Assembly: GCA_013178305.1 (NCBI GenBank)
Contig: JABLXB010000008.1
Coordinates: 62,001 to 126,000 of the forward strand
Direction: 5' to 3'
Source of the DNA: Bacillota bacterium
GTDB lineage: Bacteria; Bacillota; Sulfobacillia; JABLXB01
Length of the DNA stretch: 64,000 nucleotides
A model generated the notes under the pieces. The model had not been told where the DNA came from. It searched no databases and saw nothing but the letters and a program-made list of their open reading frames with translations. This document shows, piece after piece, positions 17,623-26,271 of the stretch (positions are counted from its first letter, which is position 1; every line of letters begins with the position of its first letter). Made by a program: the position numbers and the translations under genes.

Positions 17623-19002
17623 ATGGGCCCAGGTATCGTCATCGCAGCCCTCTCCCCGCATCCCCCGATAATCGTCCCCGAGGTGGGCGGAACCGGACTT
17701 GAGGACGCCCGGGCGACAGTCCGCGGAATGGAGGAGCTCTCGCGGCGGATAGTCGCGGCGAAACCGGACGCCCTCATCCTGGTCACGCCGCACGGCCCGG
17801 TGCTCCGCGACGCCCTCGTGGTATCGATGGCTCCATCCTTCAGGGGGGATCTTTCGCGTTTCGAGGCTCCCGGGGTCAAAGTCGAACTCGATAACGACGT
17901 GGCCCTGGCGCGGGAGATTGTGAACGAGTGTTCGAAGCGGGGGATTCCTGCCGTCGACCTGGACAGTTCAGGCTCGCTGGACCACGGCTCGGTCGTCCCG
18001 CTGTACTTCATTAATGGTGCGGGGCTCCGGTGCCCCATCGTCTCGATCACCATGGCGATGCTCGATCGGGGCGACCTGTTCGAATTCGGCCGGTGTGTAG
18101 GCGCGGCGGCGAGGAACCTCGGCAGGCGCGCGGCCCTGGTTGCCAGCGGGGACCTGTCTCACCGGCTGGTACCGGGTGCTCCCGCTGGTTACTCGCCGTC
18201 CGGGAAGAAGTTCGATGAACTCGTCGTGAAGGCGCTCGAGGAAGGCGACACGCGCGCGATCCTGGATCTTGACGAGGACCTGGCCGGCGATGCCGGTGAG
18301 TGCGGCCTGCGGCCGGTTGTCATAATGCTGGGCGCGCTCGACGGCCTCGAATACAGGCCCGAGGTCATCTCGTATGAGGGCCCGTTCGGGGTGGGATACG
18401 CGACGGCGGTGTTCGAGATGGGCCACGCCGGAGACGGCTTGCCTGCGAGAGGACGTCCGGATGCACGGCCGGAGGACGTCGAGGGAGACCCCTACGTGCG
18501 CCTCGCGCGCACGAGCCTCGAGGCGTACGTCCGTGAGGGGCGGTTGATCGAGAGGCCTATCGGCCTGCCCGCCGACATGAACAGGAAAGCGGGGGTGTTC
18601 GTATCCCTGAGACAATTCGGTATGCTCAGAGGCTGTATCGGCACGATCATGCCCCGCGAGTCGGACGTCGCACGGGAGATAATCCGGAACGCGGTGAGCG
18701 CCGGCGCCGAGGACCCCCGGTTCGAACCTGTGACGCCGGCCGAGCTGGACACACTGCAATACTCGGTGGACGTCCTCAGCCTGCCGGAGGAGGTTGCCGG
18801 CGAGTCCGCCCTCGATCCTCGCAAGTACGGGGTAATAGTTGAGAAGGGTTACAGGAGGGGGCTGCTCCTGCCCGATCTGGAAGGGGTCGAGGCGGTTGAG
18901 CAGCAGGTGTCGATAGCCTGCCAGAAGGCCGGGATCGTTTACGGGGAAAAGGGAGTCAAACTCTACCGTTTTACTGTCGAGCGACACGGCCGGAAGGACT
19001 GA
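17623..19002 (+). CDS. AmmeMemoRadiSam proteins B and A fused: MEMO/LigB-like plus AMMECR1 domains
   Basis: The 459-residue two-domain protein has, at residues 1-270, a class III extradiol-dioxygenase/MEMO-like domain (ALSPHPPIIVPEVGG, LVTPHGPV, SSGSLDHGSVVPLYF, LVASGDLSHR with metal-type His). Residues about 285-455 are an AMMECR1 domain (VFVSLRQFGMLRGCIGT, GAEDPRFEPVTPAEL). Together with the radical-SAM gene at 19145 this is the AmmeMemoRadiSam triad, here with A and B fused. The chemistry of the system is unknown. ATG 17623 is the first credible start. Confidence 0.93.
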   Translation: MGPGIVIAALSPHPPIIVPEVGGTGLEDARATVRGMEELSRRIVAAKPDALILVTPHGPVLRDALVVSMAPSFRGDLSRFEAPGVKVELDNDVALAREIVNECSKRGIPAVDLDSSGSLDHGSVVPLYFINGAGLRCPIVSITMAMLDRGDLFEFGRCVGAAARNLGRRAALVASGDLSHRLVPGAPAGYSPSGKKFDELVVKALEEGDTRAILDLDEDLAGDAGECGLRPVVIMLGALDGLEYRPEVISYEGPFGVGYATAVFEMGHAGDGLPARGRPDARPEDVEGDPYVRLARTSLEAYVREGRLIERPIGLPADMNRKAGVFVSLRQFGMLRGCIGTIMPRESDVAREIIRNAVSAGAEDPRFEPVTPAELDTLQYSVDVLSLPEEVAGESALDPRKYGVIVEKGYRRGLLLPDLEGVEAVEQQVSIACQKAGIVYGEKGVKLYRFTVERHGRKD

Positions 19003-19010
19003 GGCTGGCG

Positions 19011-19066
19011 GCCCACCCCCGGCCGCCGCGCTCCTGAGATACCGCGGCCGGCGGGGGCATTTTTTT
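19011..19066 (+). terminator. Strong terminator between the MEMO/AMMECR1 and radical-SAM genes
   Basis: A G+C-rich stem pairs CCCCC and GGCCGC (about 19016-19026) with GCGGCC and GGGGG (about 19044-19057), with a small bulge. Seven T follow at 19060-19066. The radical-SAM gene therefore probably has its own promoter or is expressed by readthrough. Confidence 0.8.
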
Positions 19067-19103
19067 CGGGAGGATGTCCAGGAACTAGAAGGAGATCCCC
19101 TTT

Positions 19104-19119
19104 TATGCAAGAATGCATA
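19104..19119. promoter_or_regulatory. Perfect palindrome in front of the radical-SAM gene
   Basis: TATGCA-AGAA-TGCATA is an exact inverted repeat 25 bases before the chosen start codon. A TACAAT that could serve as a -10 box overlaps its 3' arm. It lies between the terminator and the gene, so it could be an operator, but no regulator was identified. Confidence 0.45.
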
Positions 19120-19144
19120 CAATGGTGTGGAGGGGAGTGTAGCG

Positions 19145-20173
19145 GTGGCGATAGCGTCCAGGGAGGCGGCGTTTTACGAGGCCATCGGCGGCGGCCCCGA
19201 CGTGCGGTGCCTCCTGTGCCCGCATTACTGCATCATCAAGGAGGGCCGCGCAGGCTTCTGCCGCGTCAGGCGCAACGTGGGCGGGACGCTGATGGCGACG
19301 GGCTACGCCAGGTGCAGCTCCTGCGCTGTGGATCCGATCGAGAAGAAGCCCCTGTATCACTTCTACCCGGGCTCGTACATATTGTCCGTCGGTACGGTAG
19401 GATGTAACCTGGGCTGCAGGTTCTGTCAGAACTGGCAGATCGCGCACACTGACGCGCCGACGCAGGATCTGCCGCCTGTCGACCTGGTCAGGATGGCCGT
19501 CGAGGAGCGGGCCGTCGAACCACGAGTGATCGGGATAGCCTATACGTATTCCGAGCCGCTGGTGTGGTACGAATACGTCGCGGAATGCGCCCGCGCCAAT
19601 AGGGGGTACGGGCTGAAGACTGTCCTGGTTACCAACGGGTTCGTCAACCCTGAGCCGCTTCGAGAGCTCCTGCCCGCGATCGACGCGGTGAACGTGGACG
19701 TCAAGTCGTACACGAACGAGTACTACCAGCGGGTATGTTCGGGCGCGCTGGAACCGGTGCTGAAGACGGTGGAAGAGGCGTATCGCGCCGGTTGTCACGT
19801 CGAGGTCACCACGCTTATCGTGCCCGGGTTGAATGATTCGGACGAGGAGATGACCCGCCTGTCAGCGTGGCTGGCGTCGGTCGGCAAGGAGATACCCCTC
19901 CACCTGTCGAGGTATTTCCCTAACTACCGGATGACGCTACTACCCACCCCGGTCGAGACGCTGAGGCGGTTGCGCGACATCGCCATCAAAAACCTTCACT
20001 ACGTCTACACCGGGAACGTGACAGGTGAGGATGGGCAGAACACGTACTGCCCGGCTTGTGGAATGATGTTGCTGGAGCGCACGGGCATGACCCTTCGCTT
20101 TTCCGGCATCAAGGACCACGCGTGCCCCGGTTGCGGCAGGCCCGCCGACATCAGGGGCGACGTGTTCTCCTGA
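19145..20173 (+). CDS. AmmeMemoRadiSam system radical SAM enzyme
   Basis: The roughly 342-residue protein carries the radical-SAM cluster motif CNLGCRFCQNW (4Fe-4S, CxxxCxxC) and extra Cys pairs at the N-terminus (CLLCPHYC, GFCRVRR) and C-terminus (CPACGM, CPGCGRP) that suggest a bound metal. This family (PflA-like, COG1180) co-occurs with MEMO and AMMECR1 domains, here encoded just upstream. GTG 19145 has GGAGGGGAG 7 bases away; GTG 19127 is the longest start. Confidence 0.93.
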   Translation: MAIASREAAFYEAIGGGPDVRCLLCPHYCIIKEGRAGFCRVRRNVGGTLMATGYARCSSCAVDPIEKKPLYHFYPGSYILSVGTVGCNLGCRFCQNWQIAHTDAPTQDLPPVDLVRMAVEERAVEPRVIGIAYTYSEPLVWYEYVAECARANRGYGLKTVLVTNGFVNPEPLRELLPAIDAVNVDVKSYTNEYYQRVCSGALEPVLKTVEEAYRAGCHVEVTTLIVPGLNDSDEEMTRLSAWLASVGKEIPLHLSRYFPNYRMTLLPTPVETLRRLRDIAIKNLHYVYTGNVTGEDGQNTYCPACGMMLLERTGMTLRFSGIKDHACPGCGRPADIRGDVFS

Positions 20174-20208
20174 GGCCGGTTGACAATTCGTAAAAGGGGG
20201 AGTCGAAT

Positions 20209-21141
20209 GTGGCGGTAACGCTGAAGGGAAGGGACTTCATTTCGGTCCACGATTTCACTGTTGAAGAAGTGGAACAGGTTTTCGAGACGACCAGGTTCCT
20301 CAAGATGTTGAGCAAGACGGGCCAGCCGTATCACCCGCTCGAGGGCAAGACCCTCGGGATGATATTCACCAAGCCGTCGACTCGCACCCGGGTCTCGTTC
20401 GAAGTGGCGATGTACCAGCTCGGCGGGCACCCGCTGTTCCTGAGCTCGCAGGAGTTGCAACTCCGCCGTGGCGAGACGATAGCCGACACCGCGCGGGTTC
20501 TATCCAGATACCTCGACGGGATCATGATCCGCACGTTCTCACACGATGACGTGGTCGACCTCGCGGAGTACGCTTCGATACCGGTGATAAACGGCCTGAC
20601 AGACCTGTTGCACCCCTGCCAGGCCATGGCCGACGTATTCACTATCATCGAAAAGAAGGGGACGGCCAAAGGCGTGAAGATGGTGTTCCTCGGCGACGGC
20701 AACAACGTCGCAAACTCGCTGATGTACGCCGGCGCCAAGACAGGGATGCACGTGGTCATCTGCTCGCCGAAGGGATTCGAGCCCGCCGCCGGAATCGTTG
20801 CGAAGGCAAGCGAAGACGCCCGCGAAACGGGGGCGAAGATCGAGGTGATGAACGACCCGAGGGAGGCCGTGCGCGGCGCCGACGTCATATACACCGACGT
20901 CTGGGCGAGCATGGGCCAGGAGGCCGAGCACGACAGGAAGGCGACGGCAATGAAGCCGTACCAGGTCAACTCGGAGATCCTCAATCTTGCGAAACCCGAC
21001 GTGATGTTCGAGCACTGCTTGCCCGCGCACCGTGGCGAGGAAGTGACGGACGAGGTCATGGACGGGCCGCATTCGATCGTGTTCGACGAGGCGGAGAACA
21101 GGTTGCACGTGCAGAAAGCGATCCTTGCGCTGGTAATGTAG
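20209..21141 (+). CDS. argF: Ornithine carbamoyltransferase
   Basis: This enzyme makes citrulline from ornithine and carbamoyl phosphate. The 310-residue product has the carbamoyl-phosphate site KPSTRTRVSFE (near 52), LHPCQAMAD (near 141) and EHCLPAHRGEEVT (near 267), which distinguish it from aspartate carbamoyltransferase. GTG 20209 follows AAAAGGGGG. It is about 14 kb away from argG-argH in this window, so the arginine genes are split. Confidence 0.95.
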   Translation: MAVTLKGRDFISVHDFTVEEVEQVFETTRFLKMLSKTGQPYHPLEGKTLGMIFTKPSTRTRVSFEVAMYQLGGHPLFLSSQELQLRRGETIADTARVLSRYLDGIMIRTFSHDDVVDLAEYASIPVINGLTDLLHPCQAMADVFTIIEKKGTAKGVKMVFLGDGNNVANSLMYAGAKTGMHVVICSPKGFEPAAGIVAKASEDARETGAKIEVMNDPREAVRGADVIYTDVWASMGQEAEHDRKATAMKPYQVNSEILNLAKPDVMFEHCLPAHRGEEVTDEVMDGPHSIVFDEAENRLHVQKAILALVM

Positions 21142-21216
21142 GACGCTCCTTCTTTAGAAAGGCGCGGGGGCCCGCCGGGCCACCCACGCTCAAACTGAGT
21201 ACGGGACAGGTGGAAC

Positions 21217-22557
21217 ATGGAGGAGACCAGGGTCATAATAATGGGCGCCGCGGGCCGCGATTTCCACAACTTCAACGTGTTCTTCCGTGGGAATTCCGCG
21301 TACAGGGTTGTGGCCTTCACGGCCACCCAGATTCCCGACATTGAGGGGAGGACCTATCCCCCCGAGCTCGCCGGTGACGGCTACCCCGGAGGGATCCCGA
21401 TCCACCCCGAGGAGGACTTGCCGCGACTCATCCACGACCTCGATGCCGACGAGGTGGTTTTCTCCTACAGCGACGTCTCCCACGAACACGTCATGCACAC
21501 CGCGTCGGTGTGCCTTGCAAACGGTGCTGACTACCGGCTCCTGGGGCCGGACCACACGATGTTGCGGTCGCGCAAGCCGGTCGTCGCAATCGGCGCGGTC
21601 AGGACGGGCGTGGGCAAGAGCCAGACGACCCGCAGGGTCTGCGAAATACTCAAGGACATGGGGATAAAAGCCGTTGTCGTCAGGCATCCGATGCCGTACG
21701 GCGACTTAAGGGAACAGGTATGCCAGCGGTTCGCGACTTACGAGGACCTCGACAGGCACAATTGCACCATCGAAGAGCGCGAGGAGTACGAACCGCACAT
21801 CGACAGGGGTAACGTCGTCTACGCCGGCGTGGACTACGAGGTTATCCTCAGGCGCGCGGAGGCCGAGGCGGACGTGGTGGTGTGGGACGGCGGGAACAAC
21901 GACTTCCCGTTCTTCAGGCCCGACGTATTCATCGTACTGGTCGACCCGCATCGCCCGGGCCACGAGACGAGGTATCACCCCGGGGAGACGAACCTCAGGA
22001 TGGGTGGGGTCATCGTCATCAATAAGGTCGACACCGCGGGGGCCGAGGGCGTTTCCCGCGTGCGCGAGAGCATACGGTCGTGCAACCCGGGCGCGATGGT
22101 GATCGAGGCGGCGTCGCCCATATTCGTCAGCGACCCGTCCGCCATCAGTGGCAAGAGGGTACTCGTGGTAGAGGACGGACCCACGTTGACGCACGGCGGC
22201 ATGAGTTACGGCGCGGGCGTCGTAGCCGCGAGGAAGTTCGGGGCCGCCGAGCTCCTGGACCCGAGGTGTTTCGCCGTCGGCAGCATACTGGAGACGCTTG
22301 AGAAGTATCCCCACATGGGGCCGCTCCTCCCGGCGATGGGATACGGGACCGAACAGGTGAGGGAACTCGAGGCCACGATCAACGCGTCTGGCGCCGGCAC
22401 CCTGCTCATGGCCACGCCCATCGACCTCCGGAGGATAATGAGCATTGACATACCGACCACACGCGTCAGGTACGAGATCCAGGAGATAGGTACTCCCACC
22501 CTCAAGGATGCGCTCGCGCCCATCACCCGCGGCACGCGCGGGGAAGCGGCGGAATAG
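21217..22557 (+). CDS. Cyclic 2,3-diphosphoglycerate synthetase-like P-loop NTPase (copy 1)
   Basis: The 446-residue protein has an N-terminal Rossmann-like part (IIMGAAGRDFHNFNVFFRG), a central P-loop AVRTGVGKSQTTR near residue 130, and DGGNNDFPFFRPD, VDPHRPGHETRYHPGE and NKVDTA segments. This matches the COG2403 family, annotated from the archaeal cyclic 2,3-diphosphoglycerate synthetase. In bacteria the substrate is not established. ATG 21217 follows GGACAGGTGG. A very similar paralogue lies at 26272-27672. Confidence 0.85.
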   Translation: MEETRVIIMGAAGRDFHNFNVFFRGNSAYRVVAFTATQIPDIEGRTYPPELAGDGYPGGIPIHPEEDLPRLIHDLDADEVVFSYSDVSHEHVMHTASVCLANGADYRLLGPDHTMLRSRKPVVAIGAVRTGVGKSQTTRRVCEILKDMGIKAVVVRHPMPYGDLREQVCQRFATYEDLDRHNCTIEEREEYEPHIDRGNVVYAGVDYEVILRRAEAEADVVVWDGGNNDFPFFRPDVFIVLVDPHRPGHETRYHPGETNLRMGGVIVINKVDTAGAEGVSRVRESIRSCNPGAMVIEAASPIFVSDPSAISGKRVLVVEDGPTLTHGGMSYGAGVVAARKFGAAELLDPRCFAVGSILETLEKYPHMGPLLPAMGYGTEQVRELEATINASGAGTLLMATPIDLRRIMSIDIPTTRVRYEIQEIGTPTLKDALAPITRGTRGEAAE

Positions 22558-22622
22558 GCTTGGCCGGCTGCCGGTCGAGCCGCGGGTCGGGCCGTTGTTC
22601 AACGGGATAACCTTACGTTCAT

Positions 22623-22648
22623 GGCGGCGGGTTGGGTGCCCCGCCGCC
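22623..22648. terminator. Hairpin between convergent genes
   Basis: GGCGGCGGG (22623-22631) and CCCGCCGCC (22640-22648) form a perfect 9-bp stem with an 8-base loop. It sits between the copy-1 P-loop gene and the convergent permease gene. There is no T-run on either side, so termination activity is only plausible. Confidence 0.4.
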
Positions 22649-22683
22649 CCCGATCTTCAAGGCTCGCGATGGCCACGCGGGCC

Positions 22684-23658
22684 TCATACCAGTGAATACA
22701 TCAGACCGGCCAGCACGGCCCCGCCCAGTATCGTCGAGAGGTAGAGCCACCAGATGGGGCGGGGCGTTACCACAGCCACCGCCGCCAGCGCGCCGAAGTG
22801 TGTGCCGGGCCCCGAGATCAGGAAGGACAGCGCCGCTCCCCTGCTCATGCCCATCCCAACCAGCGAGCCTGTCAGCGGGATCGACGCGGCGCCCGACATG
22901 TAGAGGGGTATTCCGAGGACGGCCGCGGTGACGACGGACAGAGGCCGTCCCGCGCCGAAGACAGCATTCACCCATTGAGGCGGGACGAGCGCCTGGGCGA
23001 GTGCGCCGGCCAATGAGTAGAGCACGAAGTACCTGAGGATAAACGCCGCCTGGTTGCGCAGCGCCACGAGGAACTTCGCCATCACCGCGCCCGCCGGGAC
23101 AGGTGTGCGAGCGGCGCATCCGCAGGCCGGCGGCGTGGATGGATCCTGATCGCAATCTCCAGATGGGGTTCCGGCCGCTTCCGCCTTCGTGGAGCAGCAT
23201 CCCGCGGTGGCCGCCCTCGCCCCGGTCGTTTCAGCCGCAATACTGACGATGCCCTTCTGCTGCATCAGTATCGCCACCCCACCTGATACGAGACCAAGCG
23301 CGACTGCGGAGATCAACTTGGCGTTCGCCATCTCGACGCCGAGCACCCCGGCTGTGAGCGCGTACGTGGAAGGGCTCATCAGTGGCGAAGATACGAGGAA
23401 CGCCACGACCGGCGGCCAGGGCACACCCGCCGCCACCAGGCCAAGCATGACCGCAGTGGTACCGCACGAGCACAGCGGCGTGAAAGCCCCAACGGCGGTG
23501 CCCATGATGACTCCGGCCCAGCCAGACCTCGCCAGCGCGGAAACAACCTTCCGCCGGTCGAGCACGGCCTCGATAATCGCCGCGACCAGGACACCCGCCG
23601 CGAGGTACCAGACGTTGTGGACCAGGGTGGTCAAGAAAACCTCCATCACCTTCTGCAT
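22684..23658 (-). CDS. Permease of the ArsP/COG0701 family with Cys-rich loop
   Basis: The roughly 324-residue membrane protein has about eight helices. It holds AFTPLCSCGTTAVMLGL (near 65), the CSC/T motif of ArsP-type permeases, and a second half with LYMSGAASIPLTGSL. The central cytoplasmic loop is unusually rich in Cys (GCCS, GDCD, ACGCA), suggesting soft-metal or metalloid binding. ATG 23658 has AGGGGGG upstream; ATG 23679 is an alternative. The ArsR-type gene just upstream on the same strand probably controls it. Confidence 0.85.
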   Translation of the reverse strand: MQKVMEVFLTTLVHNVWYLAAGVLVAAIIEAVLDRRKVVSALARSGWAGVIMGTAVGAFTPLCSCGTTAVMLGLVAAGVPWPPVVAFLVSSPLMSPSTYALTAGVLGVEMANAKLISAVALGLVSGGVAILMQQKGIVSIAAETTGARAATAGCCSTKAEAAGTPSGDCDQDPSTPPACGCAARTPVPAGAVMAKFLVALRNQAAFILRYFVLYSLAGALAQALVPPQWVNAVFGAGRPLSVVTAAVLGIPLYMSGAASIPLTGSLVGMGMSRGAALSFLISGPGTHFGALAAVAVVTPRPIWWLYLSTILGGAVLAGLMYSLV

Positions 23659-23686
23659 CACCTTGCCGCCCCCCTGCATCGAATAT

Positions 23687-23694
23687 TATCGATA
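23687..23694. promoter_or_regulatory. ArsR-type half-site palindrome upstream of the permease gene
   Basis: TATCGATA combines the same TATCGA and TCGATA arms found in the operator at 24096-24113. It lies about 29 bases before the permease start, in the gap behind arsR. It may be a second binding site for the same repressor. Confidence 0.4.
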
Positions 23695-23743
23695 TAAATG
23701 GCTATCAAAAAGGTGCGGCGCCGCTGCCGCCGTGCCGCACGTT

Positions 23744-24076
23744 TCACCCTCCCGGCGGCCCGCAATTCCCGCGCAGCGCCTCACGCGCCGCGTCCAGGAC
23801 CTCGCGGTTCGGGAAGAAGCAGGTCCACAGGCCGCGCTTCTCCGAGCGGATTAGCCCTGCCTCCTCGAGTACCTTGAGATGGTATGACACTGTGGATTGC
23901 GCCAACCCGAACTTCTTCACGACGTCGGTGACGCACACCCCGTTCTCGCGGAGGCAGATCCTGTCGCAGCAGGTCGCTATCTCTCCCCTGGTGAGCCAGG
24001 TAAAGAGCTCGTATCGAGTCTCGTCGCCGAGCGCCCTGAATACCTGTACGGGATTGAACGTCGTTTCCTGTTCCAT
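23744..24076 (-). CDS. ArsR-family metal-responsive repressor
   Basis: The 110-residue winged-helix protein has VQVFRALGDETRYELFTWL and the recognition helix DVVKKFGLAQSTVSYHLKVLEEAGLI. Four Cys cluster in the segment EIATCCDRICLRENGVC (about 36-47), a likely sensor site for arsenite or a similar soft metal. ATG 24076 gives the normal family length; the long upstream frame is not supported. It is encoded just ahead of the Cys-rich permease. Confidence 0.9.
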   Translation of the reverse strand: MEQETTFNPVQVFRALGDETRYELFTWLTRGEIATCCDRICLRENGVCVTDVVKKFGLAQSTVSYHLKVLEEAGLIRSEKRGLWTCFFPNREVLDAAREALRGNCGPPGG

Positions 24077-24095
24077 CACTACCCACACCCACTTG

Positions 24096-24113
24096 TATCG
24101 AGGAAGTTCGATA
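24096..24113. promoter_or_regulatory. Operator-like inverted repeat upstream of arsR
   Basis: TATCGA-GGAAGT-TCGATA is a perfect 6-6-6 inverted repeat lying 20 bases before the arsR start. Its arms match the palindrome in front of the permease gene. Together these two copies suggest autoregulation and co-regulation by the ArsR protein. Confidence 0.6.
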
Positions 24114-24266
24114 TAAGGATAGCACGACGGCGAGGATGGATCAAGACCCCGCGCGCTACAGCCGGTTGACGCCGGGGATGGCTGCCGGTCAAATCTCACA
24201 ATCGTATGAAAGCCCCTGCACCGACGAACAATAAAAGATGGTTTAGCCCGCCGAGGAGTGTGAACG

Positions 24267-26234
24267 ATGACCACGCCGCAAGCCGTCTACATAGGTGCAG
24301 TGACGCTTTACGTGGTCTTCTTCATCCTCTTCACCAGGTTCTTCTTCTGGAAATGTTACGCCGACGCGAACTACTGGAAAAAGAAGCCTTCGCTGAACGT
24401 CGGTTCCCTGATCTCCATTGCCGAGAAGATGCGGCGGACCCTGCCGTTTTTCTCCATTATGATTCCCGCGCGGAACGAGGCCGATGTCATAGAGAAGACG
24501 ATAGACCACATGAGCCGGTTGAACTATCCGAAGGAGCGCTACGAGCTGATCGTGATCACGGACGAGAAGGAGGCTATGGCCAGGGACGAGGAGGCCGCGC
24601 CGGTCATAAACGGCGCGGTGGACGTGGTAGCCGGCCGGACCCCGTCCAGGATAAAACCCCAATCCAGGACATTGTTGATCGGTCTCATCACGCGGATGTG
24701 CTTCAGGGAGTTCTACCGATCGGACTGGCTCAAGGACGAGGTCCTGTCGTCGCGGCCCCTGGCGCAACTCGCGCCCGCCACGCAGCAGGCCATCGTACGC
24801 GAGCTGGCCACCGAGATCGTCGCGGGCCTCGGTAGCCCGTCGGCTGAGAGGATGGAGTCCATCGTGCACCGCGCCTTGCCGTCCGTCGGGGACGAGGAGG
24901 TTTTGCGCGTATACCCCCTGTGCTTGAGCCTCGCGATGCCGGTCGTGGCCACGTTCTGCAGGTTACGGGGGGACCGGAACGGCCGCGTGGTTGACAGGAT
25001 GATACGCTGCGCGGCGCGGGCGAGCCACAATGTCACGAGAGAGATACTCCGGACTCTGACCGAGAGCATCTCGGGCGTCATCGTCCAGCAGATAACCTCA
25101 CTTTGCAGGGCGCGCAAGGTCAGGCGCCTCCTTTACGAGATGTACAACGTCTGTCTCCCCACGACGCAGGACATCGTGCAGGCCAAGATCGTGGAGTACC
25201 GGCAGTCGGGTAGCGAAGCGCCCGCGCTCAAGCACGTCACCGTTCCATACGACTTCGACGGGCGCTACAACGGCTCGAGAACCGGGCGCCTCGTTCCCTC
25301 GACCAAGGGGCGGGCATTGAACTACGGCCTCGCATTTCTCGACCCCCGGAGCGAGATGTGCGGGTTCTATGACGCCGAGAGCCGGCCCGACCTCGACGTG
25401 CTGCTGTACGTGGCGTACAGGAGGCTCCAATCGGGGGACATGGTCAAAATCCTCCAGGGACCGGTGTTCCAGGTCCGCAACTTCTACCAGATGGGGCCGT
25501 TCTGCAAGATAGCCTGCCTCTATCAGGCCATAGCCCACGACTGGTACCTCCCCGCGCTGTTCAGGAGGCTGCCGTTCGTGGGGGGCACGAATCTGTTCCT
25601 GGACGGCGAGCTCATCGCGCGGGTCGGCGGGTACGACCACACTGCGCTCACCGAGGACCTCGAGATCGGGACCAGGGTGTACCTCGAGTGCGGCGCCTGG
25701 CCGGAGTACCTGCCGTATTATTCGAGCGAGCAGACCCCCCCGAGCCTGCCGGCGTTCTTCAGGCAGAGGCTCAGGTGGGGCACGGGCCACCTCCAGGTCA
25801 TGGAGAAGATACGGAGGGACGAACGGTACCCCGAGTTCAAGAAGCGCCCGCTCCTGAAGCAGCTTCTTGTCAAGGGTCAGGTAGAATGGGTGCTTTACCA
25901 GGGGGCGACCGTTGTTCCGCCAATCGTGATGACGCTCTGGTGGAACGGAATGGTGGACCCGTACATCCTGCCGGACTGGACCAGGCTGATGCTGAACGGC
26001 TTCTCCCTGATCTACTTCGGCTTCACGGTGTACGCCTACTATCGTTACATGCCTTACCTTGACTCGGTGGCCAGGCCGAGGGGGCTCCTCCGCCGCGCGC
26101 TGGTTGTCGCGCAGCTGTGCTTCCTGCCCCTGGCGGCATTCTTCTTTCCGGTACCTTACTCCAGCGCACTTGTACTGAAGATGCTCAACAAGCACCCGCG
26201 GACGTGGGCGAAAACCCCGCGTACCAGGGAATAA
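24267..26234 (+). CDS. Membrane glycosyltransferase family 2 with a large insert
   Basis: The 655-residue protein has an N-terminal helix (about 8-28), a GT2 start (FFSIMIPARNEADVIEKTI, about 62-80, and IVITDEKEAMA), then about 200 extra, mostly helical residues. The GT2 core resumes with DAESRPDLD (near 369), TEDLEIG (near 462) and QRLRWGTGH (near 500), the hallmarks of processive synthases. Three C-terminal helices follow (about 540-640). It would build or export a polysaccharide or glycolipid. ATG 24267 has GGAG upstream. The insert is unlike typical family members. Confidence 0.85.
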   Translation: MTTPQAVYIGAVTLYVVFFILFTRFFFWKCYADANYWKKKPSLNVGSLISIAEKMRRTLPFFSIMIPARNEADVIEKTIDHMSRLNYPKERYELIVITDEKEAMARDEEAAPVINGAVDVVAGRTPSRIKPQSRTLLIGLITRMCFREFYRSDWLKDEVLSSRPLAQLAPATQQAIVRELATEIVAGLGSPSAERMESIVHRALPSVGDEEVLRVYPLCLSLAMPVVATFCRLRGDRNGRVVDRMIRCAARASHNVTREILRTLTESISGVIVQQITSLCRARKVRRLLYEMYNVCLPTTQDIVQAKIVEYRQSGSEAPALKHVTVPYDFDGRYNGSRTGRLVPSTKGRALNYGLAFLDPRSEMCGFYDAESRPDLDVLLYVAYRRLQSGDMVKILQGPVFQVRNFYQMGPFCKIACLYQAIAHDWYLPALFRRLPFVGGTNLFLDGELIARVGGYDHTALTEDLEIGTRVYLECGAWPEYLPYYSSEQTPPSLPAFFRQRLRWGTGHLQVMEKIRRDERYPEFKKRPLLKQLLVKGQVEWVLYQGATVVPPIVMTLWWNGMVDPYILPDWTRLMLNGFSLIYFGFTVYAYYRYMPYLDSVARPRGLLRRALVVAQLCFLPLAAFFFPVPYSSALVLKMLNKHPRTWAKTPRTRE

Positions 26235-26271
26235 GACTATCGACGTCACGTGATACAAGGGGGTTTTGAAC

